Assembly (NCBI GenBank): GCA_945906715.1
Contig: CAMDRK010000010.1
Coordinates: 1-21,016 of the forward strand
Length of the DNA: 21,016 nt
Source: Nitrospira lenta
GTDB lineage: Bacteria > Nitrospirota > Nitrospiria > Nitrospirales > Nitrospiraceae
Reading direction: 5' to 3'
Position numbers and translations under genes: made by a program. The notes under the pieces were generated by a model that saw only the letters and a list, made by a program, of their open reading frames with translations, was not told the origin of the DNA and made no database searches. Shown piece after piece: positions 19,779 to 21,016 of the stretch. The first letter of the stretch is position 1. Each line of letters opens with the position of its first letter.

Positions 19779-20768
19779 ATGGATCAACAAACTTTTACAG
19801 AAACCCTCGATTGGCTCGCCTTCACCGTCCCTCAGGCGACGGTGGACGAGCTGCGTCCCGTCGTCGGGGGCGAGTGGTTCGAGGCGCCGACGGGCTTTCG
19901 TGGCTATCCCACCTGCTGGCTCACCAACCAAGGCCGACACGGCGTGGGCAAACTCGGGACGGGTGCCCCTCGCAATCGCAAAGAAATTCACGTGGATCTC
20001 TCAGGGGGCATCGTCTCCACCTGGGACGAATTGACAATCCGCCGCGTCCTGGCCTGGATCTTTGCCCGAGGGGGACATGTGACTCGGATGGATGTGGCGC
20101 TGGATGATCGGGCCGCGGGGGTCTCCATCGCACAGGTCAAACAGGCCGTCGATGCAGGCCAAGCCGTGACGCGGTCGCAGAAGTTCCAGGTCCTTGCCGG
20201 GTCCTCGCTGCGCGATGGGGCCTCCACCGGGGACACCCTCTACTTCGGCAGTCGGGAGAGTCAAACCATGTTGCGCGTCTACGACAAGCGACTGGAACTC
20301 CAACAGAAAGGCCGTGAAGAAGCGAAGGACTATGGCGTCCGGTGGGAATTGGAACTGAAAAAGGACCGGGCGCAAGCCTGCGCCAAAGCGTTGCTCACGC
20401 TGCCGCCGGAGGATTGGCGGGAATTCCTCGTCGGTGTGCTGCGCTCCTATGTCGATTTTCGCGAGACCACCCACGAGGCGGAACCCTGGGAAAAGTATCG
20501 GGCCCCGCTGCTCTCGTGGTGGGACACGTTGACCGAAGGCTTCACACGCTGCCGGCTCGTCGTGGAAAAGGTCCAGCAAACGCTTGATGAGGTGTGTCAG
20601 TGGCTGGGTCAATCCATCAGCGCGATGCTGGCCCTGGCCTACTTTCACCGTGGGGAATCATTTCTTCAACAGTTGATCTACGCCGGCTCGAAAAAATGGA
20701 AAGCCAAGCACTTGGCCATGCTGCACGAAGTCAGAAAGCTACGCCCCTATGTCCTCCGTCCCGTCTAA
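19779..20768 (+). CDS. rep: Rep_trans-type replication initiation protein
   Basis: The product has 329 residues. GTAGGA (19767-19772) lies six bases before the ATG. The chain begins LDWLAFTVP, a typical opening for the Rep_trans / phage gpII-like initiator family, and has the family motifs HVTRMDVALDD (D105), DTLYFGSRES (Y155), MLRVYDKRLE (Y168, candidate nicking tyrosine) and VRWELELKKDRA. These proteins nick one strand at an origin and join covalently to the 5' end to start rolling-circle replication. Similar proteins act as relaxases in some ICEs. A coiled C-terminal region of about 80 residues follows the core. The palindrome immediately upstream is its likely target. No integrase is visible in this part of the element. 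Confidence 0.85.
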   Translation: MDQQTFTETLDWLAFTVPQATVDELRPVVGGEWFEAPTGFRGYPTCWLTNQGRHGVGKLGTGAPRNRKEIHVDLSGGIVSTWDELTIRRVLAWIFARGGHVTRMDVALDDRAAGVSIAQVKQAVDAGQAVTRSQKFQVLAGSSLRDGASTGDTLYFGSRESQTMLRVYDKRLELQQKGREEAKDYGVRWELELKKDRAQACAKALLTLPPEDWREFLVGVLRSYVDFRETTHEAEPWEKYRAPLLSWWDTLTEGFTRCRLVVEKVQQTLDEVCQWLGQSISAMLALAYFHRGESFLQQLIYAGSKKWKAKHLAMLHEVRKLRPYVLRPV

Positions 20769-20781
20769 GGAGTGGAAACGC

Positions 20782-21016
20782 ATGTGCCCAGGCTGTGGAG
20801 CACGAGGCTGCGGCTGCCGGTGGATGAACGGCGCGTTAATCCTGACCTGCCGGGACTGTGATTCGGAATTTACGTTTATCCCAAAAACCCGGTCGATAGG
20901 CCGGGGCCACTGGGTCAGACATGTCTCTGGCCCGTCATCTCAACCAGGAGGACCGCATCATGATGGTGAAAGCCGAAGGCAGCGTGCAGGGGTATGTCGA
21001 GCGCAAGGGGAAGGAG
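20782..21016 (+). CDS. Zinc-ribbon-like small protein, partial
   Basis: The ATG at 20782 is preceded by AAGGAG (20767-20772), which overlaps the rep stop. The N-terminus is MCPGCGARGCGCRWMNGALIL followed by TCRDCDSEFTF, two Cys pairs about 20 residues apart that resemble a zinc ribbon. No stop occurs before the window ends, but the frame overlaps the next gene, and its later part (Gly/Pro/Arg/His) looks less protein-like, so the true gene may stop just outside the window. Small zinc-ribbon proteins are common next to initiators in small phages and plasmids. Function is unknown. Confidence 0.6.
   Translation, partial: MCPGCGARGCGCRWMNGALILTCRDCDSEFTFIPKTRSIGRGHWVRHVSGPSSQPGGPHHDGESRRQRAGVCRAQGEG
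20960..21016 (+). CDS. Start of small element protein (MMVKAEGSV...), partial
   Basis: A consensus AGGAGG (20946-20951) lies eight bases before ATG 20960. The visible chain is MMVKAEGSVQGYVERKGKE, which runs out of the window. Position after rep and the beta-strand-like start fit a small ssDNA-binding (gpV-like) protein, but 19 residues are not enough to decide. It is in a different frame from the zinc-ribbon gene, which it overlaps. Confidence 0.6.
   Translation, partial: MMVKAEGSVQGYVERKGKE

Larger units (their letters stand above)
19382..21016 (+). mobile_element. Left part of integrated rolling-circle element (phage or plasmid-like)
   Basis: Iterons, an excisionase-like HTH gene, a large palindrome, a Rep_trans-type initiator, a zinc-ribbon protein and a small AGGAGG-led gene follow in tight order. 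This is the replication and control end of a small mobile element. Inoviruses and some integrative plasmids are arranged this way (regulator, initiator, small ssDNA-binding-type protein, then structural or transfer genes). The structural part would be beyond the window, so phage, plasmid or ICE cannot be separated. Confidence 0.6.

Overview
This looks like chromosomal accessory DNA of a moderately GC-rich Gram-negative bacterium, most likely a Nitrospira-type member of the Nitrospirota. The lineage call rests on protein style and on the gene set (an HME-RND copper efflux system, glycogen-type enzymes and CopA/CopB side by side). It was made from memory, not from a search. The outer-membrane proteins (TolC type and CopB) establish a two-membrane cell.

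Layout. (1) Positions 1-36 read leftward as the start of a transposase that resembles IS1380 family members. (2) Positions 303-1956 hold a tandem duplication of about 0.6 kb. Each copy carries a conserved leader, a 117-aa exported helical protein and a strong GC hairpin. One paralogue has a cleavable signal peptide and the other has a lipoprotein signal. (3) Positions 2054-8384 are a Cus-type tripartite copper/silver exporter: a small CPM/MCPP cysteine protein, an outer-membrane channel, a membrane-fusion protein and an RND pump whose three methionine ligands are all present. (4) Positions 8359-15609 are an embedded carbohydrate and ion block: a DUF2934 protein, an alpha-glucan phosphorylase with an N-terminal YHS metal-binding domain, a P2A (Ca2+-type) ATPase and a GH57 glucan hydrolase. 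A decayed phosphoketolase fragment (about 15550-15780) follows. (5) Positions 15833-19034 are a second copper module: a small His/Cys membrane protein, the multicopper oxidase CopA and outer-membrane CopB. (6) From about 19035 the DNA changes character. A gene-poor spacer leads into four 10-bp iterons, an excisionase-like HTH gene, a large palindrome, a Rep_trans-type replication initiator and two small proteins that run off the right edge. This is the left part of an integrated rolling-circle element, possibly a filamentous phage or plasmid-like element.

How it fits together. The Cus pump would move Cu(I)/Ag(I) from periplasm to outside. CopA would oxidise or bind periplasmic copper with CopB in the outer membrane, and the small secreted Cys/His/Met proteins may buffer metal. 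No metal-responsive regulator is encoded in the window, so control must come from elsewhere. The glucan enzymes are not known parts of copper resistance. Their placement between two copper modules, with a YHS domain fused to the phosphorylase, is the most unusual aspect of the island.
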